Source: Osmia lignaria lignaria
Taxonomy: Eukaryota > Arthropoda > Insecta > Hymenoptera > Megachilidae
Assembly (NCBI RefSeq): GCF_051020975.1
Contig: NC_135036.1
Location: 7,564,001-7,628,000, forward strand
Reading direction: 5' to 3'
Length of the DNA: 64,000 nt
Below, piece by piece: positions 37,754-50,905 of this stretch. The notes beneath the pieces are model-generated. The model saw nothing but the letters and a program-made list of their open reading frames with translations. It had not been told where the DNA came from and did not search any database. A program made the translations under genes and the position numbers. Numbering within the stretch: position 1 is the first letter of the stretch; each line of letters opens with the position of its first letter.

Positions 37754-38108
37754 GAAGTTTCATACACATACGCAAGAACCTTCCGTGGAAGGAAGAAAGC
37801 CTTACGAGATTTCCGGCGACTTTCACACTTTTCTTACCTTCTTTTTTATTCGATACTTTATTTTGATTCGCCGAAAATCTATACACCTTAGGCGAGTAAA
37901 CACTGTTTAATCATTAACGTTACGACAAATGTATGTATACATATACGTACGATAAATATGTATATATTCATACACATTAACACGGCAAGAAATTATATTT
38001 AATTAAAGTGATAGAGTTTTCCAATTGTACGAAGGATCAGGTGAGGACGAGGAAAGATAGAAAGACAGGAAATAGAGAACCGTAACAGGTTAAAGGACAA
38101 TTGTTTTT

Positions 38109-38304
38109 TATACAGAGTGTATCATAAATGGTGGTACAAGTGAAAGATACTAATTTTCAAGAAAATGGACTTTGACACTGATGACGCGAATCGGTTCGAT
38201 GGATTTTATTTTAATAACAAAAAGTTTTTCATTTTCACTTTCCTTTAGGAAAATTAATGTCTTTTATAAAAGGTGAATTTTCCAATTTTTGATACACCCT
38301 GTAT
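38109..38304. mobile_element. family B MITE, copy 8 (short)
   Basis: The ends TATACAGAGTGTATCATAAA and TTTTTGATACACCCTGTAT enclose 195 bp, about half the usual family length, which suggests an internal deletion. Confidence 0.55.
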
Positions 38305-39095
38305 TCATTCGCGAAAGGAACTCCGATCTGAAGCTTTTTGATTCTTATTTTTCCAACGTTTAGATAGGAAATAAGTTTGTACGTTGTTAGAGAAATATGC
38401 ATTTGAATTTTTCTTCTCGTGGTGTCGCGCGAAGGATCCATAAGATTTCTTCTTCAGTTGGATGAACTGTGGGTAATTACAAAAAGTTCGTTAGCGTTTC
38501 ATTTTTTCTTCAACGTCTCTTCTAGTTTCTCAAGAATTCTTAATACTTTACTGGCCTCTTTTTCAACAATTGGCAACTAAAGATTATTATATATTAATTA
38601 GCTGAAAAATTAAAAGATCTGCCAGTAAAGGGTTAATAATGGAATAAAGAAAATTAGGGAAGATCCTGCATTTTTAATAAAAAAAGGAGCAGGGTTAACA
38701 CTATACGATGGTATTTTCGTCTATGAGATAGGTTTTCTCTCTATTATTCAACTAGTTATTGCATTCGATGATTCAGGATTCTTTGCGCGCACTTTTATTT
38801 CTCCCGTTGTTTGTTTGAACAATGTTCGATCGAATTAGAGATTAGGATGAATCATTTAAACGAGTAGGTGTAACGAATTACTCTAATCACGAAATAAGCG
38901 TATAATAGGTTTTACGAATATTTAGCTACGGGATAGAAAATTGAAAAAGAAAAATGAGAAAACGAAGAAAAAATATGAAACGATTTAAATGTTCCTGTAC
39001 GGCATTTAACGATCAAAGGCCACGTTACACATACATATACACTCTTATCGACAAAGTATATACAATATGAGTGAAATGGGGGAAAGGATTAATAT

Positions 39096-39530
39096 GTACA
39101 GGTTCTCTCAAAAATTGTGTACGTAGTGAAAACCATCAATTCTCCGTGTCATTTATTATTTTGCAATATGGAGCTCAGTTTTTAAAATATAAATAAATTA
39201 AAACTGAATTTTTCACTTTCGAACTGTTGTATTTCAATTTCAATTTGTAATCTATAAATGAAAATTAAATATATATCTGTGTTTCTTGAATTTTCTATTC
39301 ATTTTCTATTCGAAAATTAATAAAATAATATGAAATATGTAATTAAATTAAAATTGTGGCTCTCTCTATGGTTCACTGTCCGAGGGTTAAAGATGGTACA
39401 TCAGAAATAATTCACCAAAAAATAGAGCTTTAATTTGCAAAATAATAATGGATCTTTTTATTCCTTTTGCCATAGGAGAATTTGCAATTACAGTTTTCAT
39501 AATGTATATTTCTTTTGAGGCATCCTGTAC
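39096..39530. mobile_element. family B MITE, copy 9, with a nested family C end
   Basis: The outer ends GTACAGGTTCTCTCAAAAA and TCTTTTGAGGCATCCTGTAC are inverted repeats. At 39358-39390 the interior contains the family C end (CTCTCTATGGTTCACTGTCC then GAGGGTTAA), suggesting insertion of C into B or capture. Confidence 0.5.
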
Positions 39531-42500
39531 ATGTGCAATACTGGACATATGTATTTATAATATATTTAAATATATATTTTTCAGTAGGAAACAAAAACGT
39601 GAGTTTTCGAACAAACAGGAAGATGAAACAAAATCAGATTAATTTTTTCAAATGGTACTAATAAATTGAAACAATAGAGAGAGGAAACGATTTGTCCGCT
39701 ACTGTAAATATATTATTTTTTCTGTTTTTGTTTGCTATTGTTGATATTGGAAGGGAAAGATTTACGAAAACGTTAACAAAATAACGATAGGTTTACAATA
39801 ACAAATTCAGTTACTTATTTGTTTGTTAACTTCATTTATTTTTCAATCTGGCATTATTTCCTGGTCTTACAATTGTTTAGAATTAATTATTCAGTACTCG
39901 AAAACATTTTATTTAATTTTCTTTTAAATTACAATTTGATTTCAATTTGACATTACAAGGCGAAATATTACAAGGCGAGGTATTAATTTAATTATCTTCC
40001 AAACGCTTTGATTTACACTGTTACTCAAAAGTATTTGCCTATCTATATTTTTTGATAGATTTTTATTACAATCACATTTGAAATTTACTTGTTCATTATA
40101 GATATAAAATTGAGAGTCATAGATTTTGCAATTAAATATCTTTTCTAATTTTTGTATAGTGATTTTGTTAAGTTCTTAAATCCAAAAATAGGACTTATGG
40201 TAAAAAATCAATTAATCCATAAATTTCTATTATCTGAAATTTCTATCTTCTTTTCTTTTTATTTACTTTGTTTATACTTAGTGATGAGCAAATATTTTGG
40301 AGTGTATTTTTCTTTTTTCTATATAATGTTAATAATTTTGGTGAGGCAAGAAGAGAAAGAAGAACAAAATCAGATAAATGTACATATATAGAATTTAGAT
40401 AAAAATCAAAAGTATGTACATTTTATTTTAGTATATAGAATAATTAATGTCCATTTAAGTGGTTGAAGCAAGTGAGACACTTTAGATCGTGACTAAGGCT
40501 AGATATTTTCGACTAATTATTTCACGTGAACAAAGTTACGTAGTGGGGTCAGAACACAATTTCTCCATCTCATTTATTGTCACAACTACAATTCTACAAT
40601 CAATTTTTATTATGAACGATGTCTGGATAGGAAAATGAAATTGTTTATATTTTTTTAAATACTCTAAATATGTATAAAAATGGAAAACATAGCATAAAAC
40701 GTAACTTCTCAAGGTTCTAATAATTTCTACACTATTTTCTTCAAAATTAGGTCAGGAACTTTTGTACCTTGCTACGTAAAACATTACTTCAGAAAACTTC
40801 ACGAAACGTTGAAAAATTCCTTCCAATTGCTGCCAATGTTCAACCCCTCGTTTCTATTCGTTTTTTAAAAATATCAAATACATCGTCTCTCTTCGAGGAG
40901 AGGGAGGAAAATTTTCCATAGGATTAGATGTTAATCAACGAATATTTGCAGATTAGTCTTTCCCTTCGATACAGAACGTTTTCTAGCGAAACTACGAAGC
41001 AATTAGGACTGATTAATGATAGTAAAACGAGGAGAGAGAGAATTTAAAAAAAAAAAAAAAAAAAAACGAAGATAGAGGAACCAATGTCAACCATAAATCG
41101 TTTTAAAAAGTGTCAAGGAACTACAGTGATAAGAGAACGAAATAAAATAACAAAGAAGAATATAATTAACCATGAAGTGAAGCTTCCCAACTTGAGTCAA
41201 GGGTTTAATTGCTGCATTAAATGATCGCCAAAGTGGTAAAAATAAAAGCAAACAAGTTGTAAAGCAAGCTAAAAGTATTAGCTCGCTCTGTCGCCGTGTT
41301 AGAAGCAGTGCAATCCTTTTTGAAATGAAAATCGAATATTCAGATTTAAAGAATCCTCCAAGTATTGTCCGGTATTGATGGATTCGTAGGATGATTTGTA
41401 TCATGCTGTCGCTTTACATGAAAGAAAATATGCTGTGCTTCGTATGGCCGACGAACAACGATGGTTTGCACGAACAACGTGGAAAATAGTAATTATTTTA
41501 CTTTAATTATTTTATGAAACAGGAATTTTTAGATGACAAATTGAAGTCAAGAAGAGACCCTGATCAGATATAGAAAAATTCTTTTAATTTAATAGAAGAT
41601 AGAAATTTTTATTTTAGTGCAATACAGAAGGTAATTAATTAAAAAATTCCAATTTATATAATTAAAAAAGCAATTTATTATTCTTTCAAAATTTAATATT
41701 TTCAAATCAGTATCATTTCCCTTAAAATAGAAAGCCTTAGGATTTTCAAATTAGAAATTAGGATTTTGATAATTGAGTAGTGTTTAGAGTCCCTCGAGTA
41801 ATTTATCATTTTTCCAAACATCCCAACGTTTTCATGCGTACCATCGGGTTCAGTTCGCTCGCAAATACCTGCTATCGTATACTTGTAGCTTCTTTAACGC
41901 GCATCTTTAACTCTACGAAAGAGCAAAGTCTAGAAAATAAAATCGAGAACCAGAGAGCTTGCGAGCACTCGTTCCCCAAGAACAAGCGAAAATGATAAAA
42001 GTACAGATGGAGATCGATATGATCCAATGAGAGCACCGTTCCGTTCTGCAGGGAGCCGCTTCCAAATCTCCGATACGAAATGTTCGAATCGTTCATATTT
42101 TTCGAACACCTTCAGACACCTAACAAATTCCAAACTTATAGTTGCTACTATTCCGTGACGACGAATCGTTCACCGGGTACGAACGCGAGAGCGAAATGAA
42201 AGATCAGTCCATAGAATCTTAAATAGATAGAAATATAGAAACTAAAAGGAAAGAAGAAAGAAAGGAATTTAAATACGCGGAACAAAAACGAAGCGCGAAT
42301 ATATACAATATATTATATATATAAATATAAAAATATATAGAAATATATATATCTAAATAATACACTATAGACCGTCCACGCCAGGGACAAGCTTGTCCGG
42401 TAAATCGACAAGAATATACATGCATACTTGAAATAAAAAAAATAAAATCCACGCGCCGGAAGTCCAGGGAATTCTGTTCGACCCAGTGAACGTGTAACCT

Positions 42501-44483
42501 GTCGAGAACAGGAAGAGAGATAGCGCACGGCGGGCTTTAATTCTTCGAACAAGTATAATCTATGTTTAAAAGAAAAAAAAAAAAAAAAAAAAATAGAAGG
42601 TTTTCTAAAAGTGAACAAGCTCGCGCGTACACGCTTCTCAATGTTAGATACTGTACGGTGGTATACAGAACAGGATACGTATGTGTGTATGCATAGAGAA
42701 AATGAATCAAAAATATAGGATAACATCTTTTTATAGGAATCATAGTTTTCGAGAAAATTGAAGATAAATAGTTACATTTATTAGTTATCGAATAGAGAAA
42801 TTGTTGAAAGTGTCATCCATCACGTGGAAGATTTTTGTTTGGAAGAATTTTTTAATTCAATTTTCTGGGAAACAAAGTCTGATATATACGAAAAATTTCA
42901 TTCTGCATTTTTGATTTATTTTCTTGATTACATATTGCGACATCTTATATGTATACGCACATACGCATGTACTAGGTCCAGTTGTAATTATGGTACTGAC
43001 TTGTGCAAAAATTAATTGGAAATTTAGACTGGAATTCTTTTCTTGGAAAATCGATTTTTCATATCTGTTGAATAATAGAGTAATAAAATTATAGATTAAG
43101 GATTATTTAAGATTGGGGAACCACTACTAATTGAAACTTTGAAATTAGAATAAGTAGTTAATGTTGTTTGCCATAAAAATATTGAAACTTGATTTTCTAA
43201 ACAATCATCCCACAATTTTCAATTTAATTTTGTACAAGAAATGACCAGGATTACTCATGGACCCCGTATACACGAATATACATAATGATATATATTTTTG
43301 ACTTTTATTTTACAATAACTCGTAAGTGGACCGTGTATAGTACATATTTACCCTAGAAACAACGGACAAGCATCCTTGGTCGCATTTGCACTACACTACA
43401 GCCAACGATATCGCGCTAATACAGAAGATTCACAATTAAAAAAAAAAAACAGTTCCAAACTAACGAGAACAAAGAAAGAGAAACGAAGCTCCAAAAAGAA
43501 AAGATAGGTAAACTCGATAAAGTGACAACAACGAATGAAAAATCGCGTTTCTCTGCAGAGCAAGGTGTTGCCTCTCTAATACGGACATAAAAAAAGAAAG
43601 AAACACGAAAACTTGAAAAAAAAGAAAAAAAAAAGAAACGATTGGATTCTCACACACAGACACATAGAATTGCACCTTAACTATCCACGCACGTATTTAT
43701 ACGATTTTCACGTGTGCGTGTACACACAGACTCCGTAAAACACGCATGAGATATAATAATAATTAAACATGCATAGATGAAAAAATAAAACGTATCTGTA
43801 TATATAGATGTATTCGAACTATCGCGATTCTTTGAGAGAGTTCCTTTTTCCTGCCCCCGATGAACTAGAGAGTACACAGATCGTTCCCGGCTAAAAGAAA
43901 ACCGACGATTTTTCTTTAGACACCAGCACAATGCGTGAGAAAAAAAATGAAAGAATATGAGATAGCCGTGATTAAACACGATTAAATTGCCCGTAGGATC
44001 GATAAAGATTGTCATTAGATTAAACGACAGACATTCGTAGGTAAAAAAAGTAAAAAGAAAAAAAATAATGAAAAACGAAACGAAGATGAAAAAATGACTA
44101 TGGTAATGGAACGCGTTCAACATTCGTAGGTTTTCGATGTTAAACAATGACACGAGATATGGAAGATGAAAAGAAATATTAACGATAATTAAATACGTTT
44201 CCTCGAACTAAGCTATCGAAGACTAATAGTATTTTTCGAGTTTAGCGATTAACGAAAAAAAAAAAAAAAATAGCGGTACATTGTAGTACACGAATCTTAT
44301 AGCTAAGTAGCGACGTGAAGGAAGAGAAAATACTTTTACCAGTCGATTTAAACAATTACGTATATTAGTGTATCCAAGTTTATATGTTTAGTGAAGCTTC
44401 TAGTAGTGTCGTAGAGCATGGCCGGCCGCCGTTTCTCCTTTACGTAGACGTGTAAGCGAAAACTAATTAGAAGAGACGTCTAA

Positions 44484-44620
44484 ATCAGGCATGCACGCGA
44501 AACGCGCCCCGAGCGCCCGGCTCGCGAGCCTCGGGCACGCGTCTAACGCCGGGCATCCCCACTCTTCAGCCCACTGGTTCGAATCCGTGCCCGATTTATT
44601 AATCGCCGTGTATGCCTGAT
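44484..44620. mobile_element. family F element with tRNA-like box B (SINE- or tRNA-relic-like)
   Basis: A GC-rich 137-bp block begins ATCAGGCATGCACG and ends CGTGTATGCCTGAT, a 14-nt inverted repeat with one mismatch. Inside, GGTTCGAATCC (44576-44586) equals a tRNA T-arm/box B. It is followed by GTGCCCGA (44587-44594), which pairs perfectly with TCGGGCAC (44531-44538) like an acceptor stem. The enclosed 48 nt is too short for a full tRNA and no box A is clear. I read it as a tRNA-derived relic inside a small transposon, not a functional tRNA. Confidence 0.45.
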
Positions 44621-47600
44621 CTAAATAGTATAGTGCTTCTCCTTCGATGAATACACTTCACTCCATTTTCCCATCATCGTACAACGAAGCTGTCGGATAT
44701 CATTTTCACTCTTTACGTAACTTTAATTTCTTGATGCTATGTACTTTCCTGACCCTATACCGCAGCTTCTCTTTCTTGTCCCCCTTAACGAAACCGATAA
44801 TCAACTAGAGATTCGATCTCTGTATTGCAATTTGTTAAAGAAAGTTACGTCGTTTGTCTTGTAACAGATGCATTTTCAACGGCGTCCCTGCCTAAACCAT
44901 TCCAGGTACATACATGTATTCGTTCAGTGAAAATCATGGTTCGAGTTAGTAGGCGAACGCAATAGAATCCTAATTCTCCTTGTATTCTCAGCTAGATGTA
45001 GTAACGAATAGAGAGATCGTTAAAAAATAAAAGGTAGTTATGATAAAAAAAAAAAAGAAATTTAACCGCAGAATCTTGAAATCGTATATTTAATCTAAAC
45101 TGATCGTTCGTATAATGGTAGGCCCGTAATGATGAAAAATGAATTTTAAAAAAACGTGTAAATCAGCTTTTGACATTCGTTGCTTCGACGCTTCCTCAGC
45201 TTGAAACGTGAGAGCTTCAGCGCCTTTGCGAGAACGCTTGTTGCATTGTTCCCCTTGTAACCTCTTAACGTGTACGCACCCGATATATTAATTAAATACT
45301 AAATCGATGTTCTTCTTGCATGTACACGTAACGTACGCGTGTGTGAAGCTAGGCTACAGTTTATAGGATGTGGTTGTTGATATAAGTACACATTTATCGT
45401 CAGGTATTTACGCTTTTTAACACGATAGTCGTAGTAGGCAGCTTAGGAAGTTTTCATACCCTTCGGTGTCGAGACTCGCGTCGTTGCTGTTTTAAACGCG
45501 TTCGCATTCGATATTAGGAGCAGTAAATTTGAAAGAAAAAAAATATATATAGTAATCTCGAAATCCCTTCGATCTGATATTCACAGCTTTTCTGTTAATT
45601 ATCACACTTTATGTATTTTTTAAATACTCTATTAGGGGGGCGACATGACCGGTTTAATAATTTCACCCTTGATTTTCTTAAAGTAATTATTTTGTTATCA
45701 AAGTGGCAGCTAATATCCTATTATTTCTAATATTAAAAACCTTAGTAATTAGTAGTTTTTCAGTAATTTAACAAATTAACTAAAATCCTTGAAAAGGGGT
45801 GTGAAAGGTCGAAGGGTTGCACTATAATGATAATCACCGATCGTACTATTCAAGAGCCAGTTAAACATTATTATACGGTAGACGAACGTTCTTTTGCCAT
45901 AAACAACTTAGCGACGATACATTTTCCCAGTGACACAGTTCCAAACGGTATACAGTTTAGCTATTAAGGTGAGGTGTTGTTCTCTTGGGAACGCGGATAT
46001 ATACGCGTTGCTGGCGTTATCGAAGATAGGTTCCTAGCTGATCAAGTTCCTTGAACGAAATTCTACCGATAGAGTGTCGCCTACTTTGTAATCCGGATAG
46101 TCGGAAAATTGGAACGTCTTTAATTCGTCAACGATGCGTAGGGTGCTCGATTCAAAACGTTGAGATAATTGATTTTCCATGGTGTCGTTTGTGATATACA
46201 GACCGAGTCCCAAATTGAGGTTTCGAAACGTTTGAATGGTATTAGAAATTGTAATTTTTTAAGCGATCACCGTAGATTATTTTATCGGGCCAAATAACTT
46301 GAAACAAACTGTATTGTCTTTCCTTTCTTTATTTTGCATTTATACACATTTCTTTTATCTACATTGTAAACACTATAGGTAGATGGTTAAACGAAGAAAA
46401 ATAGAGCTCGTATCGTTCGACGTTTTCTTCGACCACTTCTTGTGACTCGTCCTGTATAAAACGATGAACTTCAGTGTTATAGTCCTCATAGCTGGTCGTA
46501 CACCTTTCAACGTGGCTTGATCTTCTCTGTCCTATCCCCCGGCCCTGTTATGTCCTTCAGACATCACACGATTGTCCTCCCCCTGCCCCCTTGACTACAA
46601 GTTTTCTAAAAAGAAGAGCAGAAATAATAATAAAAAAAAAAAAAAAAAAAAAAACACACATTGATCACGAACGGAACGACGACGAAACGAATGAAACAAT
46701 TCGAAAGTCGAATCCCGTTCGATCTTAATGGACGATGCGAGAGCAAGGTAAAGCTAAATTAACGAATTCTTATTGCGTATTGTATACTTTTAAGATAATA
46801 AATTTATAAAGATATTTAACAGTTGGCAATCGAATGAAAAAGAAAAAAAAAATGAAAGAGAATCTTCTGTGGCAGCATAACAAATACGGGGAAATTAAAA
46901 GAAAAATGAAAAAGAACAAAAAAAATATGAAACGAAAAGAAAGAAATTACTAGTTCGACGATTTAAAGCTAACTGTACGTTGAGGACGTGGACCGAACGG
47001 TCTCCGTCTTTTCAACAGTGATGTAACTATTGTAACACGTAACCGTTTAAACGTTATATTTTTTCGGTGGTAGCCCGAGTATTCGTGCCGGACACGGTCC
47101 AAAACCTCGACGAACCACGCACTGGTGACAGTGGAAATGACAGAAAATAGAAATGAAAATTCTCTTCGATGATTAAATAATTTGACCGTGTTTCGGTGGT
47201 GCGAATGCGAGGGCTGCGCGTGCCACCGGCGATTTGTGATATATTTAGTAAAAACAAATTTAAAAAGGAAAAAAGATGGTTGTTGTTCAAACTAAACGCG
47301 AAGAGAAAGAGGAGAGAGAAACGCCTAGCAGTTTTACACGATTAACACACACCAAATGGATTTGGTAACGCGACTTGCCTGCTGCTGAGAGAAGCGAACA
47401 CCATTGTTCCACGCTGAAGTATGAATCTTATAGGGCATTCCACGATAGAATACAGTGTTTGAGCGATCGTTCGTCACCTGTCATTTTTTCTTCTTTTAAT
47501 ACGTTTAATCCAGATGAAGCCTTAAGACATCAAATCAGGCGAACCTTAGTACGTTCAGACCCAGCGATGTCTTAAGACGTCAAGTTTAATTTGCAGAGTC

Positions 47601-48359
47601 AGGGCAAAAATATTGGCAGGTCAGCCATGATTTCTAACACTTTAATTTCTAATCTTGTTTTGTTTCTCGGATATTTTTAAATTAGGGTATTAGTTCTTGC
47701 TGTGGATGTCTGTTTAAATTCGAAGAGCAATATTTTCTTTAACAAATACAATCAGGATTAAAGGGTTAAATTTCAAGTGTCTTCTCTATTGGAAAATATT
47801 TTTAAATTAGAAAATAAATTTTCTAATGAATAGACACGAATCGGTCGCTCTTGTTTGCTTCACTTTTGATTCGCGAAATGAATTTTCTAATCACAGCGAG
47901 AACGGGAGAAAGAAAGGGAGCGCGACAGAGGGGGAGAGAATGTGTGTTTGTATCGTCTCGAGACACGTAATAATTTTATACAACTCGAAACACGGGGTAT
48001 TCCCTTCGCTTCAATAATCACGTGAAAGTATTCTCTCAGCAGTGTCGAGCAGTCGCGGTTATAAACTAATTGTAAATTTTAGGTATTACCACGCGTATAA
48101 TACAACAAACAGAGAGAGTGTGGGAGGGAGAGAGTGAGAGTGAGAGTAAAAATTGTGAGCGAAAGAGAGAGAGAGAAAGAAGCGAGGCGTATTATCACGA
48201 AGGAGAGGAAGAATAAGAAAAGTAACAAAACAAAAAAAAAGTAATATGATAATACACATAACGACATACTATATTGTAATATTATTTTTCGAACATAGCA
48301 ATGTAATGTAGATATATATAAATATAAATATAAATATAAATAATTGATTAAGGTAGTCC

Positions 48360-48720
48360 AGAAGCGTTGGCGTGTCGAGTGGCGCGCGGTCTCAAGCACA
48401 TATTTTTACCAAGCTTTTTCGAACAAATTACACACCCACCCCACAACCACGGATTCCTAAGCACGGAGAGCTCGAAGAAAGAGGGAAACGGTCAACGTGG
48501 CCGCGCGCCACTTCCGCTTCCGCCTCGATTCTTTTAGTACGCGACCGTCGATCGGTCGTCGAACGAAATCGCGCGGTTTCGAAGAAATAAAATGAAAGGT
48601 GAATTCGTCGTTGCGCGAACGCGTTCGACGATCGAGCTTCCGGTCGAGTTTCAATCGGTCGAGTCGAGAAACGGAACGGACCGGCTTGCCCGTTTCGTTT
48701 CTCGGCCTCGATTAGTCTGC
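48360..48720. promoter_or_regulatory. CpG-rich, GA-tract-flanked promoter-like block
   Basis: This is one of the most CpG-dense stretches of the intergenic region, with repeated CGCG, TCGA and GGCCGCGCGCC-type sequence. It is preceded by GA-rich tracts (about 47890-47940 and 48110-48190) of the kind bound by GAGA-type factors. No gene start is visible next to it. It could be a distant 5' exon or promoter (Clk lies 5 kb downstream) or an enhancer. Direction and target are unknown. Confidence 0.3.
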
Positions 48721-49739
48721 GTATCCTAATTTTTCAATGTCCGTGAGAGGACAAAGGATTCGAACAGAAGCGTGTACAGCGGGGGTGGTTGGTTTACTGT
48801 AATACGAATAAAAGGAACGAGAGAAAAATTAAAGTCAGTTCCCGGATCCTGCATCCCTTCTCCCTTCGATCCTGATTTCGTTTTTCTGATCGTGTCACCT
48901 GGCTCTGTGTAAACGTGGTTAAGAGGGTGACAAGATCCACGAAAATATGCGCCCCTTTTTTCTTTTTATAATAATCCCTCGAACGAACGTGTTCTTTTGT
49001 AATACGCGACGTTACTATTGTTAAGTTTAGGTTTCAGAAAGAGACCTCTCGTCAGAGGTGAATTTTTCGAATTCCTTCTTCTTTAATTTTTAATATCTTT
49101 CTTTTGCTTCGATCTTTTTGTCCATTCAAACTATGGGTAAAGAATCAAGAACGAGAAGCTGGATATTGTTCCATTTCCTGCGAGGCGTAAGCTGCTCGTT
49201 TTCTAGATTTTCTTCATCTTTCTGTTTTTCGTTCAAAGGGGAATCGAAAAACAAGCGACGAGAAATGAATAGGAACGAGATAGATGATCTTGATGCGAGC
49301 AGCTTGTGCTTTGCTTCTAATAGGAAAGAGAAAATAAAACAGATAAACTGTATGGACTAGGGGAAAATTACCATTGTGATGTTTACTGATCAAATATGTC
49401 AAAAAACGAAAAGAAAAAAATGAAAAAAAAAAAGAAAAAAGATGGCCCACTGGTTGAGGCTTGACATTTCTGAATACACTATAAATAATAAATATTACGT
49501 AAAATTTAACTGCAGCTGTCTCTATATTTATTCAACATATTCTTCTTTTCAGGTGAAAATAATAAGTTTGGATTTTCTTTGCATTTTTGTCCATAATCTT
49601 ATCTTCGCAAAGACGTCCTCCGTCTCACTTTTTAACTTGAGAAGTACTAGGGATAGAGATACGCTTTGTACATCGTTAGAAAGGTCTCGCTGAGACTAGC
49701 TTAAAACTGTTGCGTTTGTGTGGATAAGTGGTCGGAGTC
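48721..49739. other. intergenic sequence
   Basis: AT-rich with purine runs. No domain or coding-like composition is seen in the short ORFs. Confidence 0.45.
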
Positions 49740-49970
49740 AAAGTCTATGCACATTTTAGCTACGGGGTTTTTGACACCCCTGATAATGTAGGTGAGTACC
49801 TCACCCGTGCTTCGGGGTGCCTAACACCCCAAGATGATATTAAGGTCGGTGCACAGAGTCACCAGGGTCTCTGACACCCCAAGATAATTCAGGTCTGTGT
49901 GCAGAGAGCGCCTGCGATGCATCGGGGTACCTGACAGCCCGGATCGATACTCAGGAAAGCATATTCTCTT
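49740..49970. repeat. degenerate tandem repeat (about 50-60 bp, four units)
   Basis: Four units share a hairpin-like core of the type CGGGGTnCCTGACACCCC, at about 49763, 49813, 49864 and 49923, followed by a variable AAGATAATnnAGGTCnGTG-like segment. Units are well diverged. Confidence 0.6.
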
Positions 49971-50359
49971 CTAGGTTTTCAAGTATATCTATATATAAAT
50001 AAATAGAAATTAGTTTCTACTTATATTATGATATTTCCTTCTTTGAATGTTTTATACTTTCTAGGTCTGATCTTTCCACATCTGTCACAATTACTTGTTT
50101 GGTTTTTAGGTATTATATGTCCCTATTTCTGGTCAAATCCATCGCTATCCTGTTTGTTTATCTAGGCCTTACATTTCCGCTCGTATCTAGCGCTATCCTG
50201 AATTCCCTGTTTCACGATTTGTTCGTTTTTAGGTCTTATATTTCACTTTTCGTTATTATATTTCACTTGTCGGTATTACCGACTTTACCGACTGATGGTA
50301 ACTTACCGACTGGTGATAACTTGCCGACTGGCAGTAACCTAGCAAAAATTTCGAAAAGA
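49971..50359. repeat. degenerate about 70-bp repeats followed by an 18-bp tandem array
   Basis: Between about 50040 and 50260, phrases such as TTTAGGTnTTATATnTC and CGCTATCCTG recur about every 70 bp. From about 50280 to 50340 an 18-bp unit, close to CTTACCGACTGGTGATAA, repeats about three times. Confidence 0.55.
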
Positions 50360-50905
50360 CAGCGCCCCCTGGCGGCAAAAATTTGAACTAAAACTTCGAT
50401 GTCGATTCAGCGCCATCTGGTTTTGGAAAAAGGAACTAAACCATGCTCAATTTTTGGCCCTCTGGCGGCAAAAATGTGAACTAAAATTTCGATGTCGAAT
50501 CAGCGCCATCTGGTTTTGGAAAAAGGAACTAAATCATGCTGAATTTTTGGCCCTCTGGCGGCAAAAATGTGAACTAAAATTTCGATGTCGAATCAGCGCC
50601 ATCTGGTTTTGGAAAAAGGAACTAAATCATGCTGAATTTTTGGCCCTCTGGCGGCAAAAATGTGAACTAAAATTTCGATGTCGAATCAGCGCCATCTGGT
50701 TTTGGAAAAAGGAACTAAATCATGATCAGTTTCTGGCCCTCTGGCGGCAAAAATGTGAACTAAAATTTCGATGTCGAATCAGCGCCATCTGGTTTTGGAA
50801 AAAGGAACTAAACCTTGCTCCATTTCTGGCCCTCTGGCGGCAAAAATGTGAACTAAAATTTCGAAGTCGAATCAGCGCCCTCTGGTGGCCAAAAAAGGAA
50901 CTAAC
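50360..50905. repeat. 93-bp satellite, about six units, two CTCF-like motifs per unit
   Basis: Units repeat every 93 bp exactly; CAGCGCC starts at 50408, 50501, 50594, 50687, 50780 and 50873. Each unit has two related halves ending in AACTAA. One carries CAGCGCCATCTGG and the other GGCCCTCTGGCGG (first copy CAGCGCCCCCTGGCGG; last half CAGCGCCCTCTGGTGGCCA). The reverse complements (ACCAGATGGCGCTG, CCGCCAGGGGGCGCTG, TGGCCACCAGAGGGCGC) match the known CTCF consensus. Because 93 is a multiple of three, one frame stays open for 176 codons, but that frame is just the repeat. See Part 2. Confidence 0.9.

Larger units (their letters stand above)
34901..48359. other. gene-poor region, 3' of mbl
   Basis: I see no protein-coding exon supported by composition or homology. 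The first part may be 3' UTR of the distal mbl isoform. The rest has AT-rich DNA with family A, B, C and F elements and many homopolymer runs. The larger ORFs (42313-42726 minus, 43677-44153 minus) are Phe/Tyr-rich translations of A/T runs. GA-rich tracts accumulate from about 47880 to 48190. Confidence 0.5.

Noticed and set aside
42313..44153. Long minus-strand ORFs (137 and 158 codons)
   Set aside because: They translate A-rich plus-strand DNA into Phe/Tyr/Ile-rich low-complexity sequence.
44531..44594. A functional tRNA gene
   Set aside because: Box B and an acceptor-like stem are present, but the body is about ten bases too short and no box A or anticodon arm can be drawn.
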